Below, piece by piece: positions 62,089 through 64,000 of a DNA stretch of 64,000 bases. The position numbers were made by a program, and so were the translations under genes. How positions within the stretch are numbered: the stretch's first letter is position 1; every line of letters begins with the position of its first letter. This DNA comes from Lepidostoma basale (taxonomy: Eukaryota > Arthropoda > Insecta > Trichoptera > Lepidostomatidae), in assembly GCA_022606425.2 (NCBI GenBank), contig JAHDVF020001024.1:124001-188000 (forward strand), in the 5' to 3' direction. The notes below the pieces were generated by a model. It saw nothing but the letters and a program-made list of their open reading frames with translations. It did no database searches and had not been told where the DNA came from.

Positions 62089-64000
62089 GTGATAAAAGAA
62101 GAAGGTTTAGAAAAAGTTAAAAGTTTATGCCTGCAGTTTACGGCCGATTTAGACAAAGTAATGGCCACTTCGTACTCAGAAGAGGATGTAAAGCAGCACT
62201 ATGTAACCCCATTTTTTGAGGCGTTGGGTTGGGATACCAAGCAGCTGCGCTATGTAAAGATGGAAAAGCGTGCTAAAACAACCTACAGTAAAACAGGCTA
62301 TGGTAGGATAGACTATATCTTTAGGCTTAACGAGCGTCAGCATGCCTTTTATGTTGAGGCCAAAAAGCCTTTTGTTAAAGTTGATGTAACCGAGCCTGTT
62401 ATTCAAGCAAAGTCTTACTCTTATTCTAACCCAAGCACCCCCTTGGCTGTACTTTCTAACTTTAAAAGCCTACAAATTTGGTATGTTACCAAAAACCCCG
62501 TATCTAAAAAATATATTAATAATTTAGACCACGATAAAGTACTACCCAAAAAAGGCGAACTAGGCTACCTAGAGTATGAAAAATATTGGGATAGCATCTG
62601 GAATCTTCTATCGTTTGAGGCACATAGCCGTAGAAGCTATCTTGACCATATTAAAGAGGGGCTTAAAAAGACTGCTGAGGATAAAGAGTCTCTTAATCTA
62701 TCTTTTGTTAACTTTTTGTTAGAAAAACGTATTACCCTTATTAAGCATCTAAAGGTACGCAACCCTTTGCTTAGTGATAATGAGCTTGAAGAGGTAGCCC
62801 AGCGTTTGATTGACCGTATTCTATTTATTCAAAATGCTGAAGACCGAGCCATCTTCGACAATCAAGTTAATGGCTACGAGCCTCTGCTTGCCTTGGCCGA
62901 CCGTGAAAATAGTTATAACGAATTTTTAAGCCGTATCTATGAAAACCCCCCCCAATATCTTGAGCTATTTAATGGTGCTATCTTTAAGAAGCACACCCTG
63001 TCGGATAACGTAACAGTTGATGATAAACTGTTTAATAGCTTTATTAAAGGCTTCTATCCGCCAGAATCGCCCTACCGCTTTGATGTTATCGAAAGTGAAA
63101 TTTTGGGGCAGGTTTACGAGCTATTTTTAGGAAGCCGTGTTAGGGTAACCGAGCAAAGAGCCACCGTCGAGCAGAGTAAAGAGGCCAGAAGCAAAGGAGG
63201 TGTTTTCTACACACCATCATACATTGTAGAGTATTTGGTTGAAGATACGGTTGCTAAAATTTTTGAAGGGAAGAAGATAAAAGATATTGAGCATATCAAA
63301 ATTATCGACCCATCATGCGGCTCTGGCTCATTTTTACTAGGGGTTTACGACTACCTGTGCCGGTGGTATGCACAAAGCTACGAAGACGACCCTAAGCAGG
63401 GGGTTCTAGATGGCAATAGAGGCGACTACATGGTAAAAGGGGGTTTAACCTTTTTAACCATGAAAAAACGGGGCGATATTTTACAGCGCCATATTTATGG
63501 TATCGATATAGATAAACAGGCGGTAGAAATAGCCATGTTTTCGCTCTACATTAAAACCATGGATATCGAAGAGGAGATGAAGGGTGAGCTACCCTTTATA
63601 GAAGATAAAAGCATTAAAGCACTACCAACGCTAGACAATAACATTAAGTGTGGTAACGCTTTGCTTGGTTACGATGACTACAGCCTTGCACTACCAGCCC
63701 TAGCAAAGATGGCCGACTATAACGATCTTATTGCTCTTAAACTGTTAAACTATCGTGAAGCATTTCCAGAGGTAATGGCCAGCGGGGGCTTTGATGTGGT
63801 ACTAGGTAACCCGCCCTACCTTAGGGTGCAAGGCATTACCGAGCACTGGGGCGATAGCATTAAAAAACTCTATAGTGCCACCTATCAAAGTGCCCAGAGT
63901 GGTAATTACGACCTTGCCAATCTGTTTATAGAAAAAGGGCTTAGCATTATTAAACCCGATGGCTACTTTGCCTACATTGTTTCATCAAAATTTTTAAATG
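62089..64000 (+). CDS. Type IIG restriction-modification enzyme 2 (3' end beyond window)
   Basis: The frame is open from GTG 62089 (AAAGGA 7 nt upstream) to the end, 637 codons. D75 and E90-A-K92 (IDYIFRL ... YVEAKKPF) form a PD-(D/E)xK-like nuclease core. Methylase motif I DPSCGSGSFLL is at residue 407 and catalytic NPPY at 574. The specificity domain must lie beyond the window. It is not closely similar to the enzyme at 609 and lacks the tail repeat. It follows the RloC/PrrC-like gene by 48 bp and likely forms one defence operon with it. Confidence 0.9.
   Translation, partial: MIKEEGLEKVKSLCLQFTADLDKVMATSYSEEDVKQHYVTPFFEALGWDTKQLRYVKMEKRAKTTYSKTGYGRIDYIFRLNERQHAFYVEAKKPFVKVDVTEPVIQAKSYSYSNPSTPLAVLSNFKSLQIWYVTKNPVSKKYINNLDHDKVLPKKGELGYLEYEKYWDSIWNLLSFEAHSRRSYLDHIKEGLKKTAEDKESLNLSFVNFLLEKRITLIKHLKVRNPLLSDNELEEVAQRLIDRILFIQNAEDRAIFDNQVNGYEPLLALADRENSYNEFLSRIYENPPQYLELFNGAIFKKHTLSDNVTVDDKLFNSFIKGFYPPESPYRFDVIESEILGQVYELFLGSRVRVTEQRATVEQSKEARSKGGVFYTPSYIVEYLVEDTVAKIFEGKKIKDIEHIKIIDPSCGSGSFLLGVYDYLCRWYAQSYEDDPKQGVLDGNRGDYMVKGGLTFLTMKKRGDILQRHIYGIDIDKQAVEIAMFSLYIKTMDIEEEMKGELPFIEDKSIKALPTLDNNIKCGNALLGYDDYSLALPALAKMADYNDLIALKLLNYREAFPEVMASGGFDVVLGNPPYLRVQGITEHWGDSIKKLYSATYQSAQSGNYDLANLFIEKGLSIIKPDGYFAYIVSSKFLN

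Noticed and set aside
1..64000. CRISPR arrays, tRNA or rRNA genes, insertion sequences and prophage genes
   Set aside because: Looked for regularly spaced repeats, tRNA-type loops, transposase motifs and phage structural genes; none was recognised by eye.

Overview
The window looks like chromosomal DNA of a low-GC spirochaete, probably anaerobic and with a compact genome. The evidence is the adjacent rpsT and HU genes (an order I know from Borrelia), SpoIIIJ-free parA/parB, many lipoproteins with spirochaete-style loose lipoboxes, a chemotaxis cheB/cheR pair, and a hydE-hydG-hydF set for maturing an [FeFe]-hydrogenase. The exact genus cannot be fixed from the sequence alone. Genes are packed tightly: several convergent pairs overlap at their 3' ends, and at least eight genes look leaderless, with a -10 hexamer ending 6-7 nt before the ATG and no ribosome binding site.

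Region 1 (1-10064) is an accessory defence island between two paralogous surface lipoprotein genes. A 1241-residue type IIG restriction-modification gene is followed by a series of small genes: an abortive-infection protein with a HEPN-like end, two small one-pass membrane proteins, a second HEPN-type protein, and truncated paralogues. The last ~190 bp of the restriction gene are repeated in direct orientation before these genes (copies at 4151, 5261, 7616 and a decayed one at 6576). Copies 2 and 3 have gained a -10 box, so the repeated coding tail also looks like a portable promoter and start site. This array is the most unusual thing in the window.

Region 2 (10171-27411) is housekeeping: lepA; a peptide/nickel-type ABC transporter without a binding protein; a small Cys-rich protein, rpsT and hup; glgC; a HAD phosphatase with murC, yicC and a cytidylate kinase; cheR and cheB; parA and parB; a GNAT acetyltransferase; a membrane protein with a degenerate GGDEF-like end; and a 29-residue ribosome-type (COX24/AURKAIP1) protein.

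Region 3 (27425-42204) holds uvrB, a degenerate Mrr-like protein, a zinc ribbon protein, a methyltransferase, threonine dehydratase, a PrsW-like membrane protease, a candidate ~70-nt small RNA whose terminator loop carries an anti-Shine-Dalgarno sequence, a lytic transglycosylase, the ymdB-hydE-hydG-hydF operon and htpG.

Region 4 (42250-59703) holds a CPBP protease, a fused ABC ATPase-permease, an NlpC-like secreted protein, der, ptsI, a LysM/M23 protein with a dead active site, maf, a second ymdB paralogue lacking metal ligands, tpiA, secG, a PpiC-type isomerase, a TPR protein, map, dgt, a rhomboid protease and murE.

Region 5 (59797-64000) is a second defence locus: an AAA_13-type ATPase resembling the RloC/PrrC anticodon nucleases, followed by a second, unrelated type IIG restriction-modification gene that runs off the end of the window. 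No tRNA, rRNA, CRISPR array, insertion sequence or phage gene was seen.
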